The notes beneath the pieces are model-generated. The model saw nothing but the letters and a program-made list of their open reading frames with translations. It did no database searches and had not been told where the DNA came from. The position numbers and the translations under genes are program-made. A stretch of 64,000 bases of DNA, from positions 152,122-216,121 of the forward strand of contig NZ_SIHO01000003.1 of assembly GCF_004681125.1 (NCBI RefSeq), given 5' to 3'. This document shows, piece after piece, positions 53,988-63,035 of this stretch (position 1 is the first letter of the stretch; every line of letters begins with the position of its first letter). Source of the stretch: Glacieibacterium arshaanense (GTDB lineage Bacteria; Pseudomonadota; Alphaproteobacteria; Sphingomonadales; Sphingomonadaceae).

Positions 53988-55301
53988 ATGGCCATCATGG
54001 CCCTGCGCGAGCGGTTCGGGCAAATGCCAAATGGCAAGCCGAATGCTAAGGCCGCGCTGCGCGTCGGCTCGATCCTGTTGATGACGGTGATCGCCGCCTG
54101 CACCACGCCCAAGGCCACCGTTGCGCCGCCGGCACCGCCGCCGGTCGTCGTCGCGCCGCCCAAGCCCGAAGTCGCGCCGCAGATCGAACAGAACAAGGTT
54201 GCCGTGTTGCTGCCGCTGACCGGCGCAAATGCCGCGGTCGGCCAGTCGATCGCCAACGCCGCGAACATGGCGCTGCTCGACGCCGGCGACAAGCGCATCA
54301 ACCTGCGCGTCTATGACACCGCAAGCGGCGGTGCCGCGGCTGCCGCGACGCGCGCCGTCGCCGATGGCGCGCGGCTTTTCCTCGGGCCGCTGCTCGCCGC
54401 CGATGTGCGCGCCGTGCAAGGTATTGCGAGCGCGAACAACATCCCGATCATCAGCTATTCGAACGACGCCGCGCTCGCCGGCGACGGCGTCTATGTGATG
54501 GGCCTGCAACCGGCGCAGTCAGTATCGCGCGTCGTCGGCTATGCCGCAACGCACGGCGTGTCGCGCTTTGCCGCGCTGGTGCCCGACGGCACCTACGGCC
54601 AGCGCGCCACCACCGCCTTCCTGCGCGCCGTCGAGGCCAATGGCGGTCGCGTCGTGTCGATCAAGACCTTCACCCGCGACCCCGCCAAGATGATCGCCGC
54701 CGCGCGCGCCGTCACCGATTATGACGCCCGCGTCGCCAAGGCCGCAACGACCAGCGCGGTACGCCCCGACGGTACCATCGCGCCGGTCACCGACCGCATC
54801 GGGCCGGTGGCGTTCCAGGCGCTGCTGATCGCCGACTCGGGTTCGCTGGCGGCATCATTCGGCAAGCCGCTGGCGCAGTTCGGTGCCCCGGCCGGCACGA
54901 TCACCATCCTCGGCACCGAGCTGTGGAACAACGAACCCGGCCTGAAGAACAGCCCGGCGCTGGCGGGTGCGCTGTTCGCTGCAGTGCCCGACGGCCGCTT
55001 CGACCAGCTGGCGACACGCTACCGCGCCAAGTTCGGCGGCACGCCGTCGCGACTGGCGAGTTTCGGCTACGATTCGGTGCTGCTGGTCAACACGCTCGCC
55101 GACAAATGGCCGCTGAACACGCCGTTCCCGCGCGCCGCGCTGACGACACCCGACGGCTTCACGGGCATCGACGGCATCTTCCGCTTCGGCCCGTCGGGCG
55201 TTGCCGAGCGCAGCTTCGAAGTCCAGCAGATCGGGCCGGGACGCATCACCACGGTGTCATCGGCGCCCAAGACGCTGCGCGCCGCACCGCCGACAAACTG
55301 A
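53988..55301 (+). CDS. Penicillin-binding protein activator (LpoA-like) lipoprotein
   Basis: This 437-residue protein has a hydrophobic signal ending in a lipobox (LLMTVIAACTTP). It then has a Pro/Val-rich linker and a periplasmic-binding-protein type 1 domain (KVAVLLPLTGANAAVGQSIA and FLGPLLAADVRAVQGIA). Such alphaproteobacterial proteins correspond to the C-terminal domain of LpoA, which stimulates PBP1A. GGGGAGA stands just before the ATG at 53988, which is why I chose it; starts at 53997 or 54024 would also keep the signal. It is divergent from rsmI. Confidence 0.87.
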   Translation: MAIMALRERFGQMPNGKPNAKAALRVGSILLMTVIAACTTPKATVAPPAPPPVVVAPPKPEVAPQIEQNKVAVLLPLTGANAAVGQSIANAANMALLDAGDKRINLRVYDTASGGAAAAATRAVADGARLFLGPLLAADVRAVQGIASANNIPIISYSNDAALAGDGVYVMGLQPAQSVSRVVGYAATHGVSRFAALVPDGTYGQRATTAFLRAVEANGGRVVSIKTFTRDPAKMIAAARAVTDYDARVAKAATTSAVRPDGTIAPVTDRIGPVAFQALLIADSGSLAASFGKPLAQFGAPAGTITILGTELWNNEPGLKNSPALAGALFAAVPDGRFDQLATRYRAKFGGTPSRLASFGYDSVLLVNTLADKWPLNTPFPRAALTTPDGFTGIDGIFRFGPSGVAERSFEVQQIGPGRITTVSSAPKTLRAAPPTN

Positions 55302-55305
55302 GTGC

Positions 55306-56451
55306 CTAGCGGTGCAGCGCCGCCAGCACGGCGTTGACGACAGGCCTGCCCTGCGGCGTCAGTTGCAGCCGGTCGGTGCGTGCCTCGATCATGCCCTGCG
55401 CCACCAGCCGGTCGCGCGCCGCGGTATCTATCGTCGCCTCCAGCGTCCGTCCGGTGCGCGCGGCGAAGTGCGCCGCATCGATACCGTGGGCCAGTCGTAG
55501 CCCCATCAGTAACGCCTCGGTGGCGCGCGTCTCGGCATCAAGCGGTGCTTCGACATTCAATCCCGACCCCGTCGCGGCGAGCGCTGAAATCCAGTTTTCG
55601 GGCTTCTTGTGGCGCTCGGTCGCGGTGGCCAATCGGCGGCCGTGCGCGCCAGGACCGACGCCGATATAATCGTCGTAGCGCCAATAGGCGAGGTTGTGGC
55701 GGCTCGCCGCGCCCGGGCGCGCGTGGTTCGACACTTCATAGGCGGGGAGCCCGGCAGCCGCAGTCATCGCCTGCGTCAGCTCGAACAGGTCGGCGCTGGT
55801 GTCGGCATCGGGCAGCACGAGCTTGCCGTCGGCATGCAGCCGCGCGAACGCCGTCGAAGGCTCGATGGTCAGTTGATACAGCGACAGATGCTCGGTGCCG
55901 AAGCCCAGCGCGCGGGCGAGTTCGGCCTCCCATGCTGCGCGCGTCTGCCCGGGACGGTCATAGATCAGGTCGAAGCTGACGCGGCCGAAGTGCGCCTGCG
56001 CGATGTCGAGCGCCGCCAGCCCCTCGCGCACCGAATGGGCGCGGCCCAGCTGTTTCAACGCCGCATCATCGAGCGCCTGCAGCCCCAGCGACACGCGCCC
56101 GAAGCCGGCCCTGGCATAGCCGGCAAAGCGCGCGGCCTCGACGCTATTGGGGTTGGCCTCGAGCGTGATCTCGCAATCCGCGTCGAGCGACCAGTGCCGC
56201 GCCACCGCGTCGATCACCGCACCCGTCGTCGCCGGGTCCATCAGCGACGGGGTGCCGCCGCCGAAGAAGATGCTGGTGACGCGCCGCCCCGGCAACAGCG
56301 CCGCCTCGAACGCCAGATCGGCGAGCAGCGCATCGCGCCAGCCGGCCTCGTCAATCGTTGCGCGGACGTGGCTGTTGAAGTCGCAATAGGGGCATTTCGA
56401 AACGCAGAACGGCCAATGGATATAGACCGCCAGCGGCTCTAGGTCAGGCAT
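55306..56451 (-). CDS. hemW: Radical SAM haem chaperone HemW
   Basis: This 381-residue protein binds a [4Fe-4S] cluster and delivers haem. The radical SAM cysteines are in [19 protein letters not shown] (CxxxCxxC). The HemW-specific [19 protein letters not shown] and GVGPGAHGR segments are also present. It was formerly called HemN-like, but the C-terminal HemN extension is missing, which fits HemW. The start overlaps the rdgB stop by 13 bp. Confidence 0.93.
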   Translation of the reverse strand: MPDLEPLAVYIHWPFCVSKCPYCDFNSHVRATIDEAGWRDALLADLAFEAALLPGRRVTSIFFGGGTPSLMDPATTGAVIDAVARHWSLDADCEITLEANPNSVEAARFAGYARAGFGRVSLGLQALDDAALKQLGRAHSVREGLAALDIAQAHFGRVSFDLIYDRPGQTRAAWEAELARALGFGTEHLSLYQLTIEPSTAFARLHADGKLVLPDADTSADLFELTQAMTAAAGLPAYEVSNHARPGAASRHNLAYWRYDDYIGVGPGAHGRRLATATERHKKPENWISALAATGSGLNVEAPLDAETRATEALLMGLRLAHGIDAAHFAARTGRTLEATIDTAARDRLVAQGMIEARTDRLQLTPQGRPVVNAVLAALHR

Positions 56452-57029
56452 GCGGCGACCAGTTGGGCAAACGCCCGGGCGCGGTGGTTGTCGGCTTCCT
56501 TGTCGGCGCGCGGCATCTCGCCGTAGGTGCGCGATTGGCCGTCCATCAGGAACATCGGGTCATAGCCGAAGCCGTTCGTCCCGCGTGGTGGCCACACCAG
56601 CCGGCCATCGACGCGACCTTCGAAGCTCTGCGTATGGCCGTCGGGCCAGGCGATGCACAACGCGCAGATGAAGTGCGCGGTATCGACGCCCGCGCCCATT
56701 TCGTCATGGACGCGCTGCATCGCGACACTGAAGTCCTTGCCCGGTCCCGCCCAGCGCGCCGAATAGATCCCCGGCGCGCCGCCCAGTGCATCAACGCACA
56801 GACCCGAATCGTCGGCGAGCGCCGGCAGGCCGCTGGCGCTTGCCGCCGCGAGTGCCTTTAGCTCGGCGTTGGCGATGAACGTCAGCCCGGTCTCGTCGGG
56901 CTCGGGCAAGCCGAGCTCGCCCGCCGACACCATCTCCATGCCGTACGGCCCGAGCAGCTCGGCGATTTCGACGACCTTGCCGGGATTGTGCGTCGCCAGC
57001 ACGAGGCGGCCGGGCGGCAGCGTGCGCAT
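56439..57029 (-). CDS. rdgB: XTP/dITP diphosphatase
   Basis: This 196-residue HAM1-family enzyme removes non-canonical purine nucleotides. Motifs are [19 protein letters not shown] at the start, [13 protein letters not shown], and FGYDPMFL near the C-terminus. The start overlaps the rph stop as TGATG. The order rph-rdgB-hemW is typical of alphaproteobacteria. Confidence 0.95.
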   Translation of the reverse strand: MRTLPPGRLVLATHNPGKVVEIAELLGPYGMEMVSAGELGLPEPDETGLTFIANAELKALAAASASGLPALADDSGLCVDALGGAPGIYSARWAGPGKDFSVAMQRVHDEMGAGVDTAHFICALCIAWPDGHTQSFEGRVDGRLVWPPRGTNGFGYDPMFLMDGQSRTYGEMPRADKEADNHRARAFAQLVAACLT

Positions 57030-57745
57030 CAGCGGCCTGTTGCGACCCGCTGCGCGGCAAAGATGTCGTTGCAGCCGATACGCGCCAGCCGCAGCAGGCG
57101 CAGCAGCGCTTCCTCGTCATACGGCGCACCTTCGGCAGTCGCCTGGACTTCGACGAGGCCGCCGGTCGAGGTCATGACGAAATTGGCGTCGGTGCCGGCG
57201 TCCGAGTCCTCGACATAGTCGAGGTCGAGCACGGCATTGCCGTTGTGGATGCCGCAGCTGACCGCGGCGACCTGCGCCAGCAACGGATCAACGCTAAGGT
57301 TGTTCTTTGCCATGATGCCGTCGATCGCCATGCGCAGCGCCACCCAGGCGCCCGAAATCGACGCGGTGCGGGTGCCGCCATCGGCCTGGATGACATCGCA
57401 ATCGAGCGTGATCTGGCGTTCACCGAGCAGCTTCATGTCGGTGACGGCGCGCAGGCTACGGCCGATCAGCCGCTGGATTTCCTGCGTGCGGCCCGACTGC
57501 TTGCCCTTGGCTGCTTCGCGGCTACCCCGGGTATGAGTCGCGCGCGGCAGCATGCCGTATTCAGCCGTCACCCAGCCCGACCCCTTGCCGCGCAACCACG
57601 GGGGCAGCCGTTCTTCAACGCTGGCAGTGACCAGCACATGCGTGTTGCCGAACTTGACGAGGCACGACCCTTCGGCGTGCAGCGCAAAGCCGGGGATCAT
57701 CTCGATGCTGCGCATCGCATCGGGGGCGCGGCCGGAGGGGCGCAT
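57029..57745 (-). CDS. rph: Ribonuclease PH
   Basis: This 238-residue phosphorolytic exonuclease trims tRNA 3' ends. The family start [16 protein letters not shown] and the motifs [32 protein letters not shown] and [16 protein letters not shown] are complete. The ATG at 57745 was chosen over the longer frame by homology. It is divergent from hrcA with about 125 bp between them. Confidence 0.95.
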   Translation of the reverse strand: MRPSGRAPDAMRSIEMIPGFALHAEGSCLVKFGNTHVLVTASVEERLPPWLRGKGSGWVTAEYGMLPRATHTRGSREAAKGKQSGRTQEIQRLIGRSLRAVTDMKLLGERQITLDCDVIQADGGTRTASISGAWVALRMAIDGIMAKNNLSVDPLLAQVAAVSCGIHNGNAVLDLDYVEDSDAGTDANFVMTSTGGLVEVQATAEGAPYDEEALLRLLRLARIGCNDIFAAQRVATGR

Positions 57746-57869
57746 GGGCGGGTTCCTTGGGATATCGGGCATCGGAAAACGGGTTGCTGGGCTGCCAGTA
57801 GCGCGTTGGCAGCGCGCTGTCATCTGCGCGGGCGATGACAACACGCATCCGCCGCCCTACATTGGCGCC

Positions 57870-58919
57870 GTGAACCAGTCACCGTCCATCCCCGAACTCA
57901 CCGAGCGCGCGCGCGAAGTGTTTCGCCAGATTGTCGATTCGTATCTTGCCAGCGGTGCGCCGGTGGGGTCGCGTACGCTGTCGAAGCTCGGCGCGCTCGG
58001 GCTGTCGCCGGCATCGATTCGCAATGTCATGCAGGACCTCGAGGAGCTCGGGCTGCTCGCTGCGCCGCATGTGTCGGCGGGGCGCCAGCCGACCGAGCTC
58101 GGGCTGCGACTGTTTGTTGACGGCATGATGCAGGCGGCCGCGCCGTCGGAGGCCGAACGCGCCGCGATCGAGCAACCCATCCAGGCCGGCACGCCGATGA
58201 CCGATTTGCTGACTCGCACGACTGCGGTGCTGTCGGGGCTGAGCGCCTGCGCCGGGCTGGTGCTGGTGCCCAAGGCCGAACCGGTGCTGCGGCAGATCAA
58301 CTTCGTCGCCTTGGCGCCGCGCAAGGCGCTCGCGATTCTGGTCGGCGCTGATGGCTCGGTCGAAAACCGCGTGCTCGACTTGCCCGCCGATTTGCCGGCG
58401 ACGGTGCTGATCGAGGCGGCGAACTACATCAACGCCCGGCTTTCGGGGCTGACGCTGAGCGCGGCAGCGGCACAACTGGCGCGCGAGATTGCCGACGACC
58501 GCGCCGCGATCGATGCGCTGACAGCGACTTTGGTCGAGGCCGGGCTGGCGTCATGGTCGGCCGACGGCGCAGCGCGGCCGGTGCTGATCGTGCGCGGCCA
58601 GGCGCATCTGCTCGATGACCGTGCCACCGACCTCGAGCGCGTGCGTTTGCTGCTCGATGATATCGAGGGCAAACAGGATCTCGTGCAGGTGCTCGAACTC
58701 GCGCAGAACGCCGCGGCGATGAAAATCTTCATTGGCGCCGAGAACAAGCTGTTCGCGCTTTCGGGTTCGAGCGTTATAGCCGCGCCGTATCGTGTCGGCG
58801 GCAGCGACTCGCAAGTGGTCGGCGTCATCGGCGTCATCGGCCCGACGCGGTTGAACTATGCCCGCATCGTTCCCATGGTGGATTACACCGCGAAAACATT
58901 GAGTAGGTTGATTGCATGA
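57870..58919 (+). CDS. hrcA: Heat-inducible transcription repressor HrcA
   Basis: This 349-residue repressor binds CIRCE operators in front of chaperone genes. The N-terminal winged helix (AREVFRQIVDSYLASGAPVG, then SIRNVMQDLEELGLL) and the C-terminal segment (SSVIAAPYRVGG, IGPTRLNYARIVPMVDY) are typical. The start is GTG at 57870. It overlaps grpE by four bases. I found no CIRCE near this operon or dnaK, so its target is presumably groESL elsewhere. Confidence 0.93.
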   Translation: MNQSPSIPELTERAREVFRQIVDSYLASGAPVGSRTLSKLGALGLSPASIRNVMQDLEELGLLAAPHVSAGRQPTELGLRLFVDGMMQAAAPSEAERAAIEQPIQAGTPMTDLLTRTTAVLSGLSACAGLVLVPKAEPVLRQINFVALAPRKALAILVGADGSVENRVLDLPADLPATVLIEAANYINARLSGLTLSAAAAQLAREIADDRAAIDALTATLVEAGLASWSADGAARPVLIVRGQAHLLDDRATDLERVRLLLDDIEGKQDLVQVLELAQNAAAMKIFIGAENKLFALSGSSVIAAPYRVGGSDSQVVGVIGVIGPTRLNYARIVPMVDYTAKTLSRLIA

Positions 58920-59446
58920 GTGACGAGATTTTGCCCGACAACGAGACCGGCGCGAGCGAGGCCGAGACCGGGCCGCCGAGCTTTGAAGATGCGTTGATTG
59001 CCGCGACCGAAGAGATCGCATCACTCAAGGACCGCCTGCTGCGCGCTGCTGCGGAAACCGAAAACGTCCGCCGCCGGCTCGAGCGCGAAAAGACCGACGC
59101 CTCGACCTATGCGGTGACGGGGTTTGCGCGCGACCTGCTCGGCGTCGCCGACAATCTGCGCCGGGCCGTCGCGGCGCTGCCCGCCGACGGCTTCGACAAT
59201 GTCCGCACCGGTATCGAAGCGACCGAGCGCGAGCTGCTCGCCGTGCTGGCGCGCAACGGCATCAGCAAGATCGAAACCGCCGGGCAGCCGCTCGATCCGC
59301 ACAAGCACCAGGCGATGATCGAAGTTGAAAGCGACGAACACACGCCGGGCCACATCGTCAGCGAGTTGCAGACCGGCTATCTGATCAAGGACCGCCTGCT
59401 GCGCCCGTCGCTGGTCAGCGTCGCCAAGGCCAAGGCGGAGAGCTAG
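58916..59446 (+). CDS. grpE: Nucleotide exchange factor GrpE
   Basis: This 176-residue co-chaperone of DnaK has an acidic N-terminus and a coiled-coil segment (ASLKDRLLRAAAETENVRRR). The conserved block is GFARDLLGVADNLRRAV, and the beta-wing follows (HKHQAMIEVESDEHTPGH). The ATG overlaps the hrcA stop as ATGA. dnaK is only 1.6 kb away. Confidence 0.95.
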   Translation: MSDEILPDNETGASEAETGPPSFEDALIAATEEIASLKDRLLRAAAETENVRRRLEREKTDASTYAVTGFARDLLGVADNLRRAVAALPADGFDNVRTGIEATERELLAVLARNGISKIETAGQPLDPHKHQAMIEVESDEHTPGHIVSELQTGYLIKDRLLRPSLVSVAKAKAES

Positions 59447-59451
59447 ACGCC

Positions 59452-59754
59452 ATGATCATCATCATCGCCCGCGCCGAAGTCGATCCGGAAGCGCTCGAAA
59501 TCGTCGAGGCGGCGATGGCGAAGATGATGCGCGCGACGTGGGAAGAACCCGGCTGCATTTCATACTCGATGGCCGTAGAGGACCGCGAACGCGGCATCAT
59601 CAGCGTGGTCGAGCGCTGGGAAGACGAGGCGGCGATCAAACGTCATTTCGCGATGCCGCACATGGCGATCTTTAACGCCGCAGTGGCAGGGCACGGTCGC
59701 AGTATGGATGCGAAGATGTACGACGCCGCGAACGAGCGTGCGCTGCCGGCCTGA
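59452..59754 (+). CDS. Antibiotic biosynthesis monooxygenase domain protein (YgiN-like)
   Basis: This 100-residue ABM-fold protein is a putative quinol monooxygenase. It begins MIIIIARAEVDPEALEIVEA and has the typical EEPGCISYSMAVED and SVVERWEDEAAIKRHF segments. Such dimers act without cofactors on quinols or similar molecules. It lies 5 bp after grpE and may be co-transcribed with it. The gene is complete. Confidence 0.83.
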   Translation: MIIIIARAEVDPEALEIVEAAMAKMMRATWEEPGCISYSMAVEDRERGIISVVERWEDEAAIKRHFAMPHMAIFNAAVAGHGRSMDAKMYDAANERALPA

Positions 59755-59757
59755 AGT

Positions 59758-59890
59758 CAAGCGCCTCCGGCAGGGCAGGCCGCAGGCCTGCACCAATAGT
59801 TTGGTGGTGCTGCTCGCTCTGGCGCTGGCTGGCATAGCCCCGACAAAAAACTAATGGTGCAGGCCTGCGGCCTGCCCGCCGGAGGCCCTG
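59758..59890. repeat. Paired palindromic element, copy 13
   Basis: Inner hairpins are gcaggcc-gca-ggcctgc and gcaggcc-tgc-ggcctgc, which are inverses of each other. About 60 bp of unique DNA separates the arms. It lies between convergent genes. Confidence 0.9.
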
Positions 59891-59908
59891 TCCTTTAGTC
59901 CTCTTGAG

Positions 59909-60358
59909 CTATGCCCAGTTGCCAAACGGAATCAGCCCCGCGACCGCCGAATTGGGGTCGCCGGATTCGCGCCGGCGGTAGGCGTCCTCAACAATGCATG
60001 CCTGCTGCTCGATGCCGTAGCGTCCGAACGGCTTGCCGGGCACGAGGCGGTAGCTGTAGCGCGCCAGCGGATAGCGACGCAGCCACAGCCGGATGCCGCA
60101 CTGGCGCTGCCAGACATGCACCATTTCATGGACGAATAGCGCGCGGGCGTGCAGCGGCGCGGCGCTGAAGTCGTCGCTCCAGGCATGGCCGTCGGGGTGA
60201 AACCAGATGTGGCCGTCGGGCGCCATCACCACCCACACCGGCTGCAGCAGCCAGAACTTGGCGCGGCGCAAGGTCACCGCGCGCGTATCGAGCGCGTCGC
60301 CGAACACCGAAGCGGCCAGCGCCACTTCGCCGGGCGTCAGCGGCCGCGCGTCAGTCAC
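59909..60358 (-). CDS. Zincin-like HExxH protein
   Basis: This 149-residue protein contains VHEMVHVWQRQCG, an HExxH zinc-protease-like motif, at about residues 75-87. I recall homologues labelled only as Vgr-related in sphingomonads. No signal peptide is evident. C-terminal GIEQQACIVEDAYRRR may supply a further ligand (Glu). Its start is GTG at 60358, 9 bp after the PCuAC gene, so the two form a small operon. Peptidase activity is unproven. Confidence 0.7.
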   Translation of the reverse strand: MTDARPLTPGEVALAASVFGDALDTRAVTLRRAKFWLLQPVWVVMAPDGHIWFHPDGHAWSDDFSAAPLHARALFVHEMVHVWQRQCGIRLWLRRYPLARYSYRLVPGKPFGRYGIEQQACIVEDAYRRRESGDPNSAVAGLIPFGNWA

Positions 60359-60366
60359 GGCTGTGC

Positions 60367-60831
60367 TCAGTGTGCGTGGCCCGTCGTGTCGCCGGTCGGC
60401 GCCGGATCACCTGCGGCGATGGTCGTGGCGTTGACGAGGATGGTGCCGGCCTTTTCGAAGCGCAGCGCCAGCGGCAGCGGGCTGCCCAGCTTGGCGGCGG
60501 GCATCAGCGTATAGAGCATCGCGTGGTTGCCGCCGGGTGTGAAGCTGACATTGCCGCGCGCCGGAATGTCGATGCCCGCCAGCGGGGTCATCTTCATCAC
60601 GCCGCCCGCCATGGTCATGCTGTGCATTTCGGTGCGCGTCGCCAGTGGCGAGCTGACTTCGACCAGCCGGTCGGCGGTGCCCATGCCCATGACGGTGAAA
60701 TACGCAGCCGCCGGGCGGCCGGCGACGGCGGGCAGGCGTACCCAGGCGTCGTGGACCATCGGCGCCGCGGCTTGCACGGGCGCGGCGAAAACGGCGGCGG
60801 CGATAGCGAGGCAAGCGAACGGATGGCGCAT
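60367..60831 (-). CDS. Copper chaperone PCu(A)C
   Basis: This 154-residue periplasmic Cu(I) chaperone has a signal peptide (MRHPFACLAIAAAVFAAPVQA). The His/Met copper site is visible as TEMHSMTM and later GNHAMLYTLM, spaced as in the H(M)x10Mx21HxM family. It delivers copper to cytochrome oxidase CuA. The gene is divergent from dnaK with 204 bp between. Confidence 0.88.
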   Translation of the reverse strand: MRHPFACLAIAAAVFAAPVQAAAPMVHDAWVRLPAVAGRPAAAYFTVMGMGTADRLVEVSSPLATRTEMHSMTMAGGVMKMTPLAGIDIPARGNVSFTPGGNHAMLYTLMPAAKLGSPLPLALRFEKAGTILVNATTIAAGDPAPTGDTTGHAH

Positions 60832-60922
60832 GGTCGGCTCCTGAATTGCTGTTTTGCCGCGCTTAGCGTTGCGGGCGCGACGTGTCCATCTGGCGGTGTT
60901 GCGCGATTCTCGCGGGCTGGTG

Positions 60923-60951
60923 CTTGTAGCGCATTTTGACGCTTCCTATAT
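60923..60951 (+). promoter_or_regulatory. Candidate sigma-32 promoter of dnaK
   Basis: CTTGTA (60923-60928), 16 bp and CCTATAT (60945-60951) match the alphaproteobacterial heat-shock pattern (CTTG and CYTATNT). It would give a 5' leader of about 80 bases before dnaK. Confidence 0.6.
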
Positions 60952-61035
60952 GCCCTCGCGTAACCGGGCATGGCGCTGCTTTTTGAAGGGCGCGATGTGG
61001 GTTTTCATATTGATATCGCTTGAATGAGGATGAAC

Positions 61036-62931
61036 ATGGCTAAAGTTATCGGGATTGATTTGGGCACCACCAACAGCTGCGTTTCCGTGATGGAAGGCAG
61101 CCAGCCGAAGGTGATCGAGAACGCCGAAGGCGCGCGCACGACGCCGTCGCAGGTGGCATTTACCAAGGACGGCGAGCGTCTGGTCGGCCAGCCGGCCAAG
61201 CGCCAGGCGGTGACCAACCCCGAGAACACGATTTTCGCGGTCAAGCGCCTGATCGGCCGCAGCTTCACCGATCCGATGACGCAGAAGGACAAGGACCTTG
61301 TCCCCTACAAGATCGTCAAGGGTCCGAATGGTGACGCCTGGGTCCAGGCTGGTGGCGAAGACTATTCGCCGTCGCAGATTTCGGCGTTCATCCTGCAGAA
61401 GATGAAGGAAACCGCCGAAGCCTATCTCGGCGAAACCGTGACGCAGGCGGTCATCACCGTCCCCGCATACTTCAACGACGCGCAGCGTCAGGCGACGAAG
61501 GACGCCGGCAAGATTGCCGGTCTCGAAGTCCTGCGCATCATCAACGAGCCGACCGCAGCCGCGCTCGCCTATGGTCTCGACAAGGTCGGCGCCAAGACCA
61601 TCGCGGTTTATGACCTTGGTGGCGGCACCTTCGACGTTTCGGTGCTCGAACTGGGTGACGGGGTGTTCGAAGTGAAGTCGACTTCGGGCGACACTTTCCT
61701 CGGCGGTGAAGACTTTGACGCCAAGGTCGTCGAATTCCTCGCGGAAGATTTCAAGAAGACCGAAGGCATCGACCTGCGCAAGGACAAGCTCGCGCTGCAG
61801 CGCCTGAAGGAAGCGGCCGAAAAGGCCAAGATCGAACTGTCGTCGTCGGCCTCGACTGAAGTCAATCTGCCGTTCATCACGGCGGACGCCAACGGCCCGA
61901 AGCACCTCGTCAAGACGGTCACCCGCACCGATCTCGAGAAGCTGGTGCTCGACCTCATCGAACGCACTCGCAAGCCGTGCCTCGATGCGATCAGCGAAGC
62001 CGGCGTCAAGAAGGAAGAGATCGACGAAGTCATTCTCGTCGGCGGCATGACGCGCATGCCGCGCGTCCGCGAGTTCGTGAAGTCGCTGTTCGGCAAGGAA
62101 CCCAACACGTCGGTCAACCCCGATGAAGTCGTGGCGATGGGCGCTGCCATTCAGGCCGGCGTGCTGCAGGGTGACGTCAAGGACGTGCTGCTGCTCGACG
62201 TGACGCCGTTGTCACTTGGCATCGAAACGCTGGGCGGCGTGTTCACCCGGATGATCGACCGCAACACGACGATCCCGACCAAGAAGTCGCAGACCTACTC
62301 GACCGCCGACGACAACCAGTCGGCCGTGACGATCCGCGTCTTCCAGGGCGAGCGCGAAATGGCCGCCGACAACAAGCTGCTCGGCCAGTTCGACCTCGTC
62401 GGCATTCCGCCGGCGCCGCGCGGCATGCCGCAGATCGAAGTGACGTTCGACATCGATGCCAACGGTCTCGTCGCGGTCAACGCCAAGGACAAGGGCACCG
62501 GCAAGGAACAGCAGATCCGCATCCAGCCTTCGGGTGGTCTCAGCCAGGCTGACATCGACCAGATGGTCAAGGATGCCGAAAAGTTTGCCGAAGACGACAA
62601 GAAGCGTCGTGCGGTGGCCGAAGCGCGCAACCAGGCCGACAGCCTTGTCCACTCGACCGAGCGCCAGCTCAGCGAGCACGGCGACAAGGTGACCCCCGAG
62701 GTCAAGGCCGAGATCGAAGCAGCGATTGCTGACCTGAAGGGTGTGCTCGACGGCGGTGACGCCGATGCGCTGACCGCCAAGACGACGGCACTGGGCACCG
62801 TGGCGATGAAGCTGGGTGAAGCGGTCTATGCCGCCGAACAGGCCGCCGCCGCATCGCCCGAGCCGGAAGCGCCCAAGGACGATAACGTCGTTGACGCGGA
62901 ATTCTCCGAAGTCGAAGACGAAAAGAAGTAA
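61036..62931 (+). CDS. dnaK: Molecular chaperone DnaK (Hsp70)
   Basis: This 631-residue ATP-dependent chaperone has the phosphate motif [10 protein letters not shown], the [20 protein letters not shown] block and [32 protein letters not shown] and the linker [16 protein letters not shown] follow. The C-terminal lid ends in an acidic EEVD-like tail (SEVEDEKK). GAGG precedes the ATG at 61036. dnaJ follows after a palindromic element, and grpE is upstream in the same window. Confidence 0.98.
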   Translation: MAKVIGIDLGTTNSCVSVMEGSQPKVIENAEGARTTPSQVAFTKDGERLVGQPAKRQAVTNPENTIFAVKRLIGRSFTDPMTQKDKDLVPYKIVKGPNGDAWVQAGGEDYSPSQISAFILQKMKETAEAYLGETVTQAVITVPAYFNDAQRQATKDAGKIAGLEVLRIINEPTAAALAYGLDKVGAKTIAVYDLGGGTFDVSVLELGDGVFEVKSTSGDTFLGGEDFDAKVVEFLAEDFKKTEGIDLRKDKLALQRLKEAAEKAKIELSSSASTEVNLPFITADANGPKHLVKTVTRTDLEKLVLDLIERTRKPCLDAISEAGVKKEEIDEVILVGGMTRMPRVREFVKSLFGKEPNTSVNPDEVVAMGAAIQAGVLQGDVKDVLLLDVTPLSLGIETLGGVFTRMIDRNTTIPTKKSQTYSTADDNQSAVTIRVFQGEREMAADNKLLGQFDLVGIPPAPRGMPQIEVTFDIDANGLVAVNAKDKGTGKEQQIRIQPSGGLSQADIDQMVKDAEKFAEDDKKRRAVAEARNQADSLVHSTERQLSEHGDKVTPEVKAEIEAAIADLKGVLDGGDADALTAKTTALGTVAMKLGEAVYAAEQAAAASPEPEAPKDDNVVDAEFSEVEDEKK

Positions 62932-62940
62932 GGCCAAAGA

Positions 62941-63020
62941 ATGCCTCCGGTGGGCAGGGAATGGACCCTGCACCCAATTGACGGGTGCAGGGCTCAGCTC
63001 TGCCGGTCGGAGGCGCTTCT
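62941..63020. repeat. Paired palindromic element, copy 14, degenerate
   Basis: Arms read gcctccggtgggcagg and ctgccggtcggaggc, with inner hairpins gcaggg-aatgga-ccctgc and gcagggct-c-agctctgc. It separates dnaK and dnaJ. Several arm positions have drifted, so this is an old copy. Confidence 0.8.
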
Positions 63021-63035
63021 TTCAGGGGCGGCTGT

